Shown: positions 54,311 through 61,850 of the stretch, one piece after another
Layout: every line of letters starts with the position of its first letter
Numbering within the stretch: the stretch's first letter is position 1
Origin: Akkermansiaceae bacterium
GTDB taxonomy: Bacteria > Verrucomicrobiota > Verrucomicrobiia > Verrucomicrobiales > Akkermansiaceae
NCBI GenBank assembly: GCA_903827375.1
Contig: CAIKHZ010000200.1
Span: 1-64,000, forward strand
Direction: 5' to 3'
Length of the DNA stretch: 64,000 bases
Program-made: the position numbers and the translations under genes
The notes under the pieces: generated by a model
The model's database searches: none
Told to the model about the DNA's origin: nothing
The model's input: only the letters and a program-made list of their open reading frames with translations

Positions 54311-55048
54311 ATGAAACTTCGACTCGCTCTTGCTGTCATCACTGCCCTCTCGCTCAACGCCGCCGCCGAATTGCCCGCACCGGACGCCGCCGGATGGGTC
54401 CCTTTGTTCAACGGCAAGGATCTCACGGGCTGGGATGGCCTGGAGGGATATTGGTCCGTCGTTGACGGCGCAATTCAGTGTCAGGAAACCAAAGCAACCT
54501 CCAAGCAGAGCGACCTGATCTTGGTGGCGTCGAAGGAGAATCCCGAGAAGTTTGCGAATTTTGAAATGCACTACAGTTGGAGGATTGTTTCACCCGATGG
54601 CAATTCCGGTGTGCAATTTCGTAGCGTCATCGATAATCCCGAAATGAAACATGTTGGCGGCTATCAGGCCGATATTGATGCACAGAATGGTTACACCGGG
54701 ATCATTTACTGTGAGGGCGGTGTAGCGGGTGGTCGTGGCATCATGAGCAATCGCGGCGAGAAGACGCTGTGGGACGAAAATAACAAGCGCTCCAACACCA
54801 AGCTCGAAAAGAGCGGCGATGATATCAAAAAGGCCATCAAGCCTCAAGGCGAATGGAACGACTGTGTGGTCATTGCCGACGGCAACCGGATCATCTACAA
54901 AATCAACGGCGAAGTCACCACAGATATGACCGACAAGAGCCCGAATGCACGCAAAGACGGGGTCATTGCCCTGCAGATGCATGCTGGATTCGACATGACG
55001 ATCCAGTTCAAGGGATTTAAAATCAAAATGCTGCCTGCCACGAAGTGA
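54311..55048 (+). CDS. Secreted DUF1080 domain protein
   Basis: 245 residues with a signal peptide (MKLRLALAVITALSLNAAA). DUF1080 (3-keto-disaccharide hydrolase domain, concanavalin-like fold) begins at 'GWVPLFNGKDLTGWDGLEGYWSVVDGAIQCQE' and shows 'NFEMHYSWRIVSPDGNSGVQFRS', 'VGGYQADIDAQNGYTGIIYCEGG', 'EWNDCVVIADGNRIIYKINGEVT' and 'GVIALQMHAGFDMTIQFKGFKIK'. Members act on sugars in the periplasm or outside the cell. Single-domain and near full length for the family. Confidence 0.92.
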   Translation: MKLRLALAVITALSLNAAAELPAPDAAGWVPLFNGKDLTGWDGLEGYWSVVDGAIQCQETKATSKQSDLILVASKENPEKFANFEMHYSWRIVSPDGNSGVQFRSVIDNPEMKHVGGYQADIDAQNGYTGIIYCEGGVAGGRGIMSNRGEKTLWDENNKRSNTKLEKSGDDIKKAIKPQGEWNDCVVIADGNRIIYKINGEVTTDMTDKSPNARKDGVIALQMHAGFDMTIQFKGFKIKMLPATK

Positions 55049-55227
55049 GGAGATGGGAGGATCATACCCATCAAGCCATCGAAGAGCTGTCCAAGGGTTG
55101 AGCCAAATCCCTCACGCCAAGATCACTGACGAAAGTGCTTGGCACATCGTCTGATATCGCCTAGTGAGGGGGGGCGGACAAATGATCCGATCATCGATAC
55201 TAACTCCTAACACCAAAAATAGCTCCC

Positions 55228-55488
55228 ATGGAATCCATCAAGAACCTCACCCGCTTCACCTACGAAACCGCTGCTTTCCAAGGATGGCGTCTATCCATCA
55301 GTCGCAAAGGAGCGACCTTCACCAAGTATTTTTCGGATAAGAAATACGGCGACGAGGCGAAATCCTTTGCCGCTGCGGAAGCTGCGCTGGTCGCGCTGAG
55401 GACGTTCCTCGACTCCGCAAAATTAGTGGATGGCAAGCACACGGCGGCGACCAAGGCCAAGGTGGATAAGTTGCTGACAAAGGCGTAG
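55228..55488 (+). CDS. Small protein with an AP2-like domain
   Basis: 86 residues: 'FQGWRLSISRKGATFTKYFSDKKYGDEAKSFAAAEAALVALRTFLD' has the layout of the AP2-like DNA-binding fold, three beta-strands (GWRLSISR, ATFTKYFSD, KYGDE) followed by an amphipathic helix. The protein is lysine-rich and ends in KAKVDKLLTKA. Similar small domains occur in phage and transposon proteins and as stand-alone bacterial proteins. The start codon at 55228 is preceded by an A-rich leader (AACACCAAAAATAG). DNA binding is inferred from the pattern only. Confidence 0.55.
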   Translation: MESIKNLTRFTYETAAFQGWRLSISRKGATFTKYFSDKKYGDEAKSFAAAEAALVALRTFLDSAKLVDGKHTAATKAKVDKLLTKA

Positions 55489-55581
55489 GTCTTCTTGATC
55501 TCGGATCAAACCGGGATCAAAGTTGGTTCTGAAATTGAGAGGATTGGGCTGCCTGCCCGTGCGTCCCTTGAGGCACCGCGC

Positions 55582-57033
55582 CTACTCGCCGCCGCTGCCT
55601 TCCTGGGCGGGTGGGCCGCTCTCGAAGCGCATTAGATTGGCGATGAAGGTGAGCGGGATGTGGCCGGTCTCGCCATTGCGATTTTTGGCCAAAACCAACT
55701 CAGCCTTGCCCTCCTCGGCGTCCTTTTCCTCCTGGCTTTCCGCATAGTAGGCAGTCCGATAGAGCAGGCCCACCAAGTCGGCGTCCTGCTCGATGGCACC
55801 GGATTCGCGTAGGTCAGACATCCGGGGCACGCCGAGGCTTTTGCCGGTGCGGCTTTCCGGTCCGCGGTTAAGCTGGGCGAGAATGATAATGGGAATGGAC
55901 AACTCCTTGGCCAGCCCCTTGATGCCTGCGGAGATTTCCGCGATTTCCCGCTCACGCGAGTTTTCCGCCTGGCGGGTGCGGGACTTGAGCAATTGCAGGT
56001 AGTCGATGGCGATAAACTGGATGTTTTCGTCGCGTTTTTTCCGCCGTGCCTTGGCCCGCAACTCATTGATGGAGATGCCCGCCGTGTCGTCGATGAACAA
56101 CTTGGCAGCTGCCGTTTCCAGTGCCGCACGTTGCACTCGCTGCAAGTCACCTTTGTTAGGGGTGTAGCCACGAGAGAGTTGGCTGACGGCGAATTTCGAC
56201 TTGGAGAACACCAGGCGCTGGACGAGTTGGAAGGCGCTCATTTCGCAGGAGAACACCATCGAGGGCTGAGACAGGTTGATGCAGATGTGTTCGACAATAT
56301 TCATCATCAGCGAGGTTTTGCCCATCGAGGGGCGCGCCGCGATGACGAACATTTCCCCCGGTTTGAGCCCGCCGCTCTTGCGGTCCAGCTCCTCGAACCC
56401 GGTGGATAGCCCCTGCGCTTTGCGTTCCCCGGCCAGCAACGCTTGAAACTGCTCGAGCACTGCGCCCACCGATTCCTTGAGGTTGTGCTCGCGGTTCGCT
56501 TCAGCCCCCTCGCGGATGGCCAGTACTTTCGCTTCCACGGTGTCGAGCAACGAGGCCACCTCGTCTGGCGCGTCGTAGGCCTGCGCGATCGCCTCGTTGG
56601 CATTCTGGATGATCGAGCGCAGGACAAACTTGTCCTTCACCAATTGCAAATGATGACGGAAATGCCCGGGACTCGGCGCGTAGGTGTACAGGTCAGTTAG
56701 GGTTGAGGGACCGCCGACCCTGTCCAACAACCCCCGGTCCAGCAGGCGCTGGACGAGCGACACCAGTTCGATGTCGCGGCCGTCGGCAAACAATTCCAGT
56801 AGAAATTCGAACAACGTTGAATGTGCCGGCAGATAGAAATGCTCCTTGGTGAGTTTTTCTTCGATCGCCACTCCGAGGTACTCCTGCGGCTCTTGCAACA
56901 TCGAGGACAGCAAACTTTTTTCCGGGCCCAAGGCATGCGGCAGCGCCCGGGTGACATCATCGACCGCTGATGCCCCCTGTTGGAGGGACGCCGGAGGCGA
57001 TGCAGAATTGAAGGATTTCGGTTCGTCGGCCAT
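55582..57033 (-). CDS. dnaB: Replicative DNA helicase
   Basis: 483 residues from the ATG at 57033 (MADEPKSFNSASPP); the longer frame to 57183 overlaps the dtd start. N-terminal DnaB domain: 'LPHALGPEKSLLSSMLQEPQEYLGVAIEEKLTKEHFYLPAHSTLFEFLLELF'. RecA-like core: 'GLSTGFEELDRKSGGLKPGEMFVIAARPSMGKTSLMMNI' (Walker A), 'FIAIDYLQLLKS' (Walker B) and 'ILAQLNRGPESR...PRMSDLRESGAIEQDADLVGLLYR'. The hexamer unwinds DNA at the fork. No intein or unusual insertion is seen. Divergent from dtd. Confidence 0.96.
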   Translation of the reverse strand: MADEPKSFNSASPPASLQQGASAVDDVTRALPHALGPEKSLLSSMLQEPQEYLGVAIEEKLTKEHFYLPAHSTLFEFLLELFADGRDIELVSLVQRLLDRGLLDRVGGPSTLTDLYTYAPSPGHFRHHLQLVKDKFVLRSIIQNANEAIAQAYDAPDEVASLLDTVEAKVLAIREGAEANREHNLKESVGAVLEQFQALLAGERKAQGLSTGFEELDRKSGGLKPGEMFVIAARPSMGKTSLMMNIVEHICINLSQPSMVFSCEMSAFQLVQRLVFSKSKFAVSQLSRGYTPNKGDLQRVQRAALETAAAKLFIDDTAGISINELRAKARRKKRDENIQFIAIDYLQLLKSRTRQAENSREREIAEISAGIKGLAKELSIPIIILAQLNRGPESRTGKSLGVPRMSDLRESGAIEQDADLVGLLYRTAYYAESQEEKDAEEGKAELVLAKNRNGETGHIPLTFIANLMRFESGPPAQEGSGGE

Positions 57034-57173
57034 GCAGGCAACGACCCTGCTAAAATCTCCCGCCACGGTCAATCTTGGTACCTGGTGAGCAAGTGGTGAA
57101 TAACTGTGAACAAGTCCCGATGCGCTTGATTTCCAAGGCTTGCGCATCACTGGAAATTCTTCAAAATATCCGC

Positions 57174-57626
57174 ATGCGTGCACTGGTTCAGCGAGTCCTC
57201 GAAGCGTCCGTCACGGTCGATGGTCGGCAAATTGCCGCAATTGGCCACGGCTTGCTCATTTTCCTCGGCGTGGAAGAGCGCGATGATTCCGGCGACGTTG
57301 CCTGGTTAGCCCCCAAACTCGCCAAAATGCGCATCTTCCCCGATGCCGACGGCAAAATGAACCGTTCTGTCATTGAGGCCGGGGGCCGCGTGCTGGTGGT
57401 GAGCCAATTCACCCTCCACGCGTCCACCCACAAGGGCAACCGCCCGTCCTTCATCCGCGCCGCCGCCCCAGAGGTTTCCAAACCCCTCTACGACGCCTTC
57501 TGCAGCGCCATCCAAGCCGAACTCAGCCAAACCATCGCCTGCGGATCGTTCGGTGCAAACATGCAGGTGACCCTCGTCAACGACGGCCCGGTAACCCTCT
57601 TCCTCGATACCCGTCAGCGGGAATGA
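57174..57626 (+). CDS. dtd: D-aminoacyl-tRNA deacylase
   Basis: 150 residues from the ATG at 57174 (MRALVQRVLEASVTVDGRQI), the standard N-terminus of the family; the longer frame from 57075 is not conserved-looking. The catalytic motif is VVSQFTLHA with the T nucleophile, and 'NDGPVTLFLDT' is the second (N-x-G-P-V-T) signature with the cross-subunit cis G-P. It removes D-amino acids and glycine from mischarged tRNAs in the cytosol. Downstream lies the putative cassette array on the opposite strand. Confidence 0.95.
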   Translation: MRALVQRVLEASVTVDGRQIAAIGHGLLIFLGVEERDDSGDVAWLAPKLAKMRIFPDADGKMNRSVIEAGGRVLVVSQFTLHASTHKGNRPSFIRAAAPEVSKPLYDAFCSAIQAELSQTIACGSFGANMQVTLVNDGPVTLFLDTRQRE

Positions 57627-57736
57627 TCCGACGTGTGATTCTGACAGCAAAACGACACTTGCAAAAGATGCGTTTAATGAGGAACGAATTAGACCCGCTT
57701 TGACTCGGTAGCGGCATATTGTGGGATTTGGCACAA

Positions 57737-58141
57737 TTAGACAAAGTGCTCGGTCGAGTGCGGGCGGATTTCATAGCGAATGCCCCGACTCAGCGATAGC
57801 CCGGCGAAGTTCCCCGCCGCCTCCCGTTGCTCCGGTGTGAGGTGTTCGCGCCGGAAAGTGTTGGTGTCTAAGAGTTCGTATGCTTTGTTCATTCTCAGAT
57901 CTGCTTGTCTGTAAAAAATTGATCGAATCACGTAATCCAATGGCGCATAGAAATAGTTTGTCCAATGAATCTCCGATTTGAAGACAAACGAATTTTTACT
58001 CCGTCCGGTTTCACCAAGCGAAGATGCGCTCCAACAAGTAGGCCGCCCTCCAGAGTAGGCTCTAGCACTCGGTGCGATAATTGCAAAATATCCGCCCACG
58101 TAGAGCGTCATAACCAGCAGTAGCCAACGTAACAGGTTCAT
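57737..58141 (-). CDS. Putative integron cassette gene B, small membrane protein
   Basis: 134 residues from the ATG at 58141 (MNLLRWLLLVMTLYVGGYFA), with one N-terminal membrane segment or signal anchor and a soluble part ('YSGGRPTCWSASSLGE', 'EIHWTNYFYAPLDYVIRSIFYRQADLRMNKAYELLD'). I do not recognise the family. The start lies 17 bp past the attC-like element at 58159-58254, the layout expected of a cassette gene. A terminal attC-like site after its stop was not seen in the 110 bp before dtd. Base composition looks poorer in GC than dtd and ftsZ on either side. Confidence 0.65.
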   Translation of the reverse strand: MNLLRWLLLVMTLYVGGYFAIIAPSARAYSGGRPTCWSASSLGETGRSKNSFVFKSEIHWTNYFYAPLDYVIRSIFYRQADLRMNKAYELLDTNTFRREHLTPEQREAAGNFAGLSLSRGIRYEIRPHSTEHFV

Positions 58142-58158
58142 GTGGGTTGTCTTTCTTT

Positions 58159-58254
58159 GCAGAACGTGGAGCCCTACCGTCGGCGCGGCTGGAGCGTTGT
58201 TGGTTCGAGTCTGTGGTGCTGATGCCGGTCGGGAGCGGCGATTTATTGTTCGCC
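58159..58254 (-). other. Putative attC site 2
   Basis: A 96-bp element read on the minus strand: it starts with the R''-like heptamer GGCGAAC (58254-58248), 11 bp after the stop of cassette gene A, and ends with the R'-like heptamer GTTCTGC (58165-58159), 17 bp before gene B. GC-rich arms at 58166-58190 and 58220-58240 could fold imperfectly. GGCGAAC is the exact complement of the GTTCGCC that ends attC site 1, as required when both belong to the same cassette. Confidence 0.6.
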
Positions 58255-58265
58255 TTATCTTCTTG

Positions 58266-58742
58266 TTACACGGATCCAATATATACCTTTCCGTTATTGG
58301 GATTCTCCGTGTTATAGATGTGAAGGCGGCTCTTTTGGCCTTCAGGAAGAGAACTGAAATCACAGTCTTCGAAGAGAATGAACGACGGATTCCCAACCTG
58401 ATTTGTGTCGCACAAATTTGTAACCTTGCACCGTCGCAGACGAGTACCGAAGAATGACTTGTGAGGAATCTGGTTGAAGCCTCTCTGCAAATCGATCTCC
58501 CCGGGAGCATCCTCGATCAGGACTCCGAGTGACTCATCAAAGCCAAAGTATGTAGGGATGACTATTCTGAGCAAACTTGAGAATGTGTAGTCGGGACTAT
58601 TCACCGGATCAAAATATGGCTTCGCAGACGGAAATGCTCTTCGAATATGCCATCCAGCGTTCCCCAGGGTCAGCGTTGGCAGCAGCACCGAGGTTACCAA
58701 CAAGATGCCGATAATCAGGGTCTGTATCACGATGCGTTTCAT
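58266..58742 (-). CDS. Putative integron cassette gene A, small membrane or secreted protein
   Basis: 158 residues from the ATG at 58742 (MKRIVIQTLIIGILLVTSVL), with one N-terminal hydrophobic segment. The remainder includes 'YFDPVNSPDYTFSSLLRIVIPTYFGFDESLGVLIEDAPGEIDLQRGF' and 'NPSFILFEDCDFSSLPEGQKSRLHIYN'; I do not recognise a family. The gene is flanked by attC-like elements: its start is 7 bp after GTTCGCC and its stop 11 bp before GGCGAAC. The longer frame to 58808 would run through the attC site and is rejected. GC content is visibly lower than in ftsZ and dnaB, consistent with transfer. Confidence 0.65.
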   Translation of the reverse strand: MKRIVIQTLIIGILLVTSVLLPTLTLGNAGWHIRRAFPSAKPYFDPVNSPDYTFSSLLRIVIPTYFGFDESLGVLIEDAPGEIDLQRGFNQIPHKSFFGTRLRRCKVTNLCDTNQVGNPSFILFEDCDFSSLPEGQKSRLHIYNTENPNNGKVYIGSV

Positions 58743-58748
58743 ATTTCT

Positions 58749-58846
58749 GGCGAACGTCAAAAAGTGTGGCACGGCGGAGATTGAATGGAATTTGTCATGA
58801 GAAATCAAGGGCTAAACGCCGGTTGTCCAGCCATGCCTTGTTCTGC
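58749..58846 (-). other. Putative attC site 1
   Basis: A 98-bp element read on the minus strand from GCAGAAC (58846-58840, R''-like) to GTTCGCC (58755-58749, R'-like). Inner complementary pieces include CGGCG with CGCCG and GGCA with TGCC, separated by an A/T-rich centre, allowing an imperfect hairpin. It begins 9 bp after the stop of the truncated frame at 58855 and ends 7 bp before cassette gene A. Confidence 0.6.
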
Positions 58847-58854
58847 GTCTTGTA

Positions 58855-59001
58855 TTACCGGGGGCCATCCTTCGGCGTTGGGGTTAATGGTTTAACTTTC
58901 GCCGGAGCTTTGTGTGCGGGCTTGGTCGCCGGTTGACCAGCGCCTGGTTGGTATGCGTCTAGTTTGTCGGTGCTGAATACTTCATGAGATCGAGCCTGCC
59001 A
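58855..59001 (-). pseudogene. 3' remnant of a probable cassette gene
   Basis: An open frame of 48 codons without a start codon ends in TAA at 58857-58855 and reads 'EVFSTDKLDAYQPGAGQPAT' and 'KPAHKAPAKVKPLTPTPKDG'. The lysine/proline/alanine-rich tail looks coding, and its stop lies directly before attC site 1, where a cassette gene should end. The 5' part has been lost toward ftsZ. The remnant is short, so it is tentative. Confidence 0.4.
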
Positions 59002-59017
59002 TCAAGCAAGTCAACAT

Positions 59018-59052
59018 CACATCGGCGGTTACAGTCTGCTGCTAGCACATGT
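59018..59052 (-). repeat. REP-like hairpin, copy 2 (degenerate)
   Basis: The plus strand reads CACATCGGCGGTTACAGTCT then GCTGCTAGCACATGT, matching the element at 24090-24119 in the CACATCGGCGGT and ACAG parts. The pairing arm is degraded. It ends just before the ftsZ stop codon. Confidence 0.4.
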
Positions 59053-59054
59053 CA

Positions 59055-60563
59055 CTACTTTTTCTTGCGCAGGAACGGTGGCAGGTCGAGGTCTTCGCCA
59101 TCGACGACGTTGGGGGATTGCCCTTCGAAGCGCCCGCGCGGCGTGGAGTCGAAAGACAACTCGTTCTGTGGCGTCAGGGACTTGACGCCGAGTTTGAGTT
59201 TGGGGGATTCTGGCTCGGATGGCTCGTCGAGACCGACGCCTGAATGGGCAGCCGTGGCACTGGCCGATTCGCTGGAGTTTGGAGTGACGTCATAGGTGTC
59301 TTCTTCCTCGGGGAGGGAATCGATGTCGGCGGGCGGCACGGAGACGGCAGGGCTGGAGGGTTCCTCGACAGGCAGGGGGCCGGCGCTACGGAATTCGGCT
59401 TGGACGCTGGGTGCGGCGGTGGGCTGGGCGATGGGGGTTTCCTCACCAAAGAGCGATGGGGCAGGGTTATCGACGGACGAGATGCGACGCGGCTTGGGTT
59501 GCGCAGTTGGGGTGGGCAGAGGGGATTCCCCGGCGGCCTCCGTGCTGGGGTTTTCGGCGGCATGGCTCAGTTGACGCGGAGCGGCGGCGAGTGAATCTTC
59601 AGGCAATGCGCTGATGAGCGTCACCGAAAGATTGTCGCCCATCGTCGGATCCACCACTGCCCCAAATAAAACGTGGGCGCTTTCCGGAACGAATTTCTGC
59701 AACCGTTGCATCAGCAGTTCGACCTCATAAAGCGTGAGATCCTCGCCGCCGCAAAGGTGAACGAGCACCGTTTGAGCCGCCTTGAGCAGAGCCCCTTGGT
59801 CGAGCAGCGGGCTGGCCAGAGCATTGCGCAGGGCGCTTGCGGCGCGGTCCTTCCCCTTGGCGATGCCGGAGCCGAAGAGGCATCGCGAGCGGTTGGTTCG
59901 CAGCGCGCTCATCAAATCGTCGAGGCCGATATTGATGAGACCTGGGCGCACGACGAGGCGGATGACCGCCTTGATTGATTCACAGATCATGTGGTCGGCG
60001 GCCGCAAACGCCTCGTGGATGCCTTGTTTGGCCAGCACGAGTTCACCCATCCGGTTGTTATCAAAGGTGACCAAGGCGTTGGCCAGCACGGCGAGTTCGT
60101 TGAGGGTTGTTTCCGCCTGTTCACGGCGGCGGCGGCCCTCGAAGGCAAAGGGCATGGTGGCAAAGACAACGACAAAGGCACCTTCCTCACGGGCGATTCG
60201 GGTGAGGATGGGCGCGCCACCCGAGCCGGTGCCTCCGCCCAACCCGATACACAAGAAGACGATTTTCCGGCCTCTCAGTGAATCACGGATCTCGGTTTCG
60301 GCTTCAAGCATCGCCTGGTGGCCCAACTCCGGATCGCCACCGGCCCCCAATCCTTTCGTTAGGTCGCGCCCGAGTTGGATTTTCTCCCCGGCGACGCAGC
60401 CGGTGAGGGTGCGCACGTCGGTGTTGAGGGCGAGTAGTTCGGCACCTTCAGTGCCATCGAGGGCCACTCGTTCGAGCATGTTGACGCCTGCTCCGCCAAG
60501 GCCGACGATTTTTACGGCGGAACTAGGCAGGGTGGGCTGGGGTGTGCGATGATAGGGAATCAT
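59055..60563 (-). CDS. ftsZ: Cell division protein FtsZ
   Basis: 502 residues. The tubulin signature is G109-GGTGSG, with 'KIVGLGGAGVNML' and 'LLALNTDVRTL' at the nucleotide site. The T7 synergy loop reads N211-I-G-L-D-D216-L: the second acidic residue of the usual N-x-D-x-x-D is kept, but the first is Gly213. A long acidic, Pro/Ser-rich linker (about residues 330-485) precedes the C-terminal peptide 'DLDLPPFLRKKK', which binds FtsA and other partners. It polymerises at mid-cell with GTP. Last gene of the minus-strand ddl-ftsQ-ftsA-ftsZ cluster; 49 bp with a G8 tract separate it from ftsA. Confidence 0.95.
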   Translation of the reverse strand: MIPYHRTPQPTLPSSAVKIVGLGGAGVNMLERVALDGTEGAELLALNTDVRTLTGCVAGEKIQLGRDLTKGLGAGGDPELGHQAMLEAETEIRDSLRGRKIVFLCIGLGGGTGSGGAPILTRIAREEGAFVVVFATMPFAFEGRRRREQAETTLNELAVLANALVTFDNNRMGELVLAKQGIHEAFAAADHMICESIKAVIRLVVRPGLINIGLDDLMSALRTNRSRCLFGSGIAKGKDRAASALRNALASPLLDQGALLKAAQTVLVHLCGGEDLTLYEVELLMQRLQKFVPESAHVLFGAVVDPTMGDNLSVTLISALPEDSLAAAPRQLSHAAENPSTEAAGESPLPTPTAQPKPRRISSVDNPAPSLFGEETPIAQPTAAPSVQAEFRSAGPLPVEEPSSPAVSVPPADIDSLPEEEDTYDVTPNSSESASATAAHSGVGLDEPSEPESPKLKLGVKSLTPQNELSFDSTPRGRFEGQSPNVVDGEDLDLPPFLRKKK

Positions 60564-60612
60564 GGTGATAGGTTGGTTAGATCAGAGGTAGGGGCGGGTC
60601 AAGGGGGGGGAT

Positions 60613-61827
60613 TTATTTGCCGAAGGGCCAGAACAGGCGGCTGACTTTGCCAAAAAGACCGGGAGGGGTGGCGCGCTCGGTTTCCAAAATTTGGGCGTAG
60701 CGGATCAGGCCGATGGCTGTGGCGTATTGCGGGTCTTTGAAGCTGGCCTGCACGCCGCTGATTTCCGGCGGTTCGGGCCGATAGATGTCGCGCCCGAAAA
60801 CTTGGAAGGCCAGCTCGCTGAAGCCGCGCATCAGGCTGGTTCCACCGGTTAGAAAAATGCCCGCGCCGATGGATTTGACAGAATCTTGGGGCAGTCTTTG
60901 GTAAACGAGTTGCAAGGTTTCCTCGAGGCGCTGGCGGATGATTTCATTGAGAATACTGCGGCTCACTTCCACCTCAGCATAGCCACGGTCGTCCACCAAC
61001 TTGGCCACACCGACCGAGCGGGAAAGATCCGGCGAGGCATCGCCCGCCATGATTTTGAGTTTTTCGGAATTGGAAAATGCGAGACCGGTTACCAGATGGA
61101 TATCGTTGGTGATATGATCGCCGCCGACCGGGATGCAGCCGGATGCGGCGATTGCGCCGTCCAGATAGAGAGCGTAATCGGTGGTGCCGCCGCCGATGTC
61201 GATGACTAGGGCACCGCGTTCGCGCTGCTCGTCATCGAGTGCCATCTGGGCGGTGGCGATGGGTGAGAAGACGATGTCATCGACCTCCAGCGGGGTTTCT
61301 CGCACCAGACGGATGCTGTTTTGGATGCGTGCACCCATGCCGTGGACGATATGAAAATCCGCCTCGACGGTCTTGCCGTACAATCCGACGGGACTGCTAT
61401 GGTGTTCGAGATCATCCAACAAATAATTGCGGATGATCGGATGGATGTGGACGTGATCTGGAGGGATGTGCACATCTCGAGCGATGCCACGGGCCTCTTC
61501 GACGTGCTCCGGGGCGACGATGGATTGGCCTTCGGGGAGGCGGAAGGTCCCGCGGCTGTTGAGTCCCTGGATATGGGAACCTGTGATGGCCAGATAGACG
61601 CTGCCGATCTCCACATCGCTGGCGTCTTCCGCTTTGACCAAGGCGTCTTTGAGGCAGGCTCGAGCCTGCGGAAAGTCATAGATTTCCCCCTTGCGCACAC
61701 CGGCGGTTTTGGTGGTGCCGATGCCGAGAATTTTTACTGCGGTATCAGGCTTGACCTCGCCGACGACGATGCAGGTTTTGCTGGTGCCGATTTCCAGACC
61801 GACATGAATTTTTGAGTGGCGTGCCAT
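60613..61827 (-). CDS. ftsA: Cell division protein FtsA
   Basis: 404 residues of the actin/ASKHA fold. 'HVGLEIGTSKTCIVVGEV' is phosphate loop 1, 'ALVIDIGGGTTDYALYLDGAI' loop 2 and 'IFLTGGTSLMRGFSELAFQVFG' the adenosine motif. The SHS2/1C domain lies in 'VYLAITGSHIQGLNSRGTFRL'. The C-terminus 'GLFGKVSRLFWPFGK' is the amphipathic membrane-targeting helix. It tethers FtsZ to the inner membrane through the conserved FtsZ tail. It lies between ftsQ and ftsZ in the classic order. Confidence 0.96.
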   Translation of the reverse strand: MARHSKIHVGLEIGTSKTCIVVGEVKPDTAVKILGIGTTKTAGVRKGEIYDFPQARACLKDALVKAEDASDVEIGSVYLAITGSHIQGLNSRGTFRLPEGQSIVAPEHVEEARGIARDVHIPPDHVHIHPIIRNYLLDDLEHHSSPVGLYGKTVEADFHIVHGMGARIQNSIRLVRETPLEVDDIVFSPIATAQMALDDEQRERGALVIDIGGGTTDYALYLDGAIAASGCIPVGGDHITNDIHLVTGLAFSNSEKLKIMAGDASPDLSRSVGVAKLVDDRGYAEVEVSRSILNEIIRQRLEETLQLVYQRLPQDSVKSIGAGIFLTGGTSLMRGFSELAFQVFGRDIYRPEPPEISGVQASFKDPQYATAIGLIRYAQILETERATPPGLFGKVSRLFWPFGK

Positions 61828-61850
61828 AGGCTTGGAAGTTGATAGGTAGC

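Noticed and set aside
57640-57736. Third attC site after cassette gene B
   Set aside because: Neither a GCAGAAC complement nor a clear R' heptamer is present; only degenerate look-alikes.
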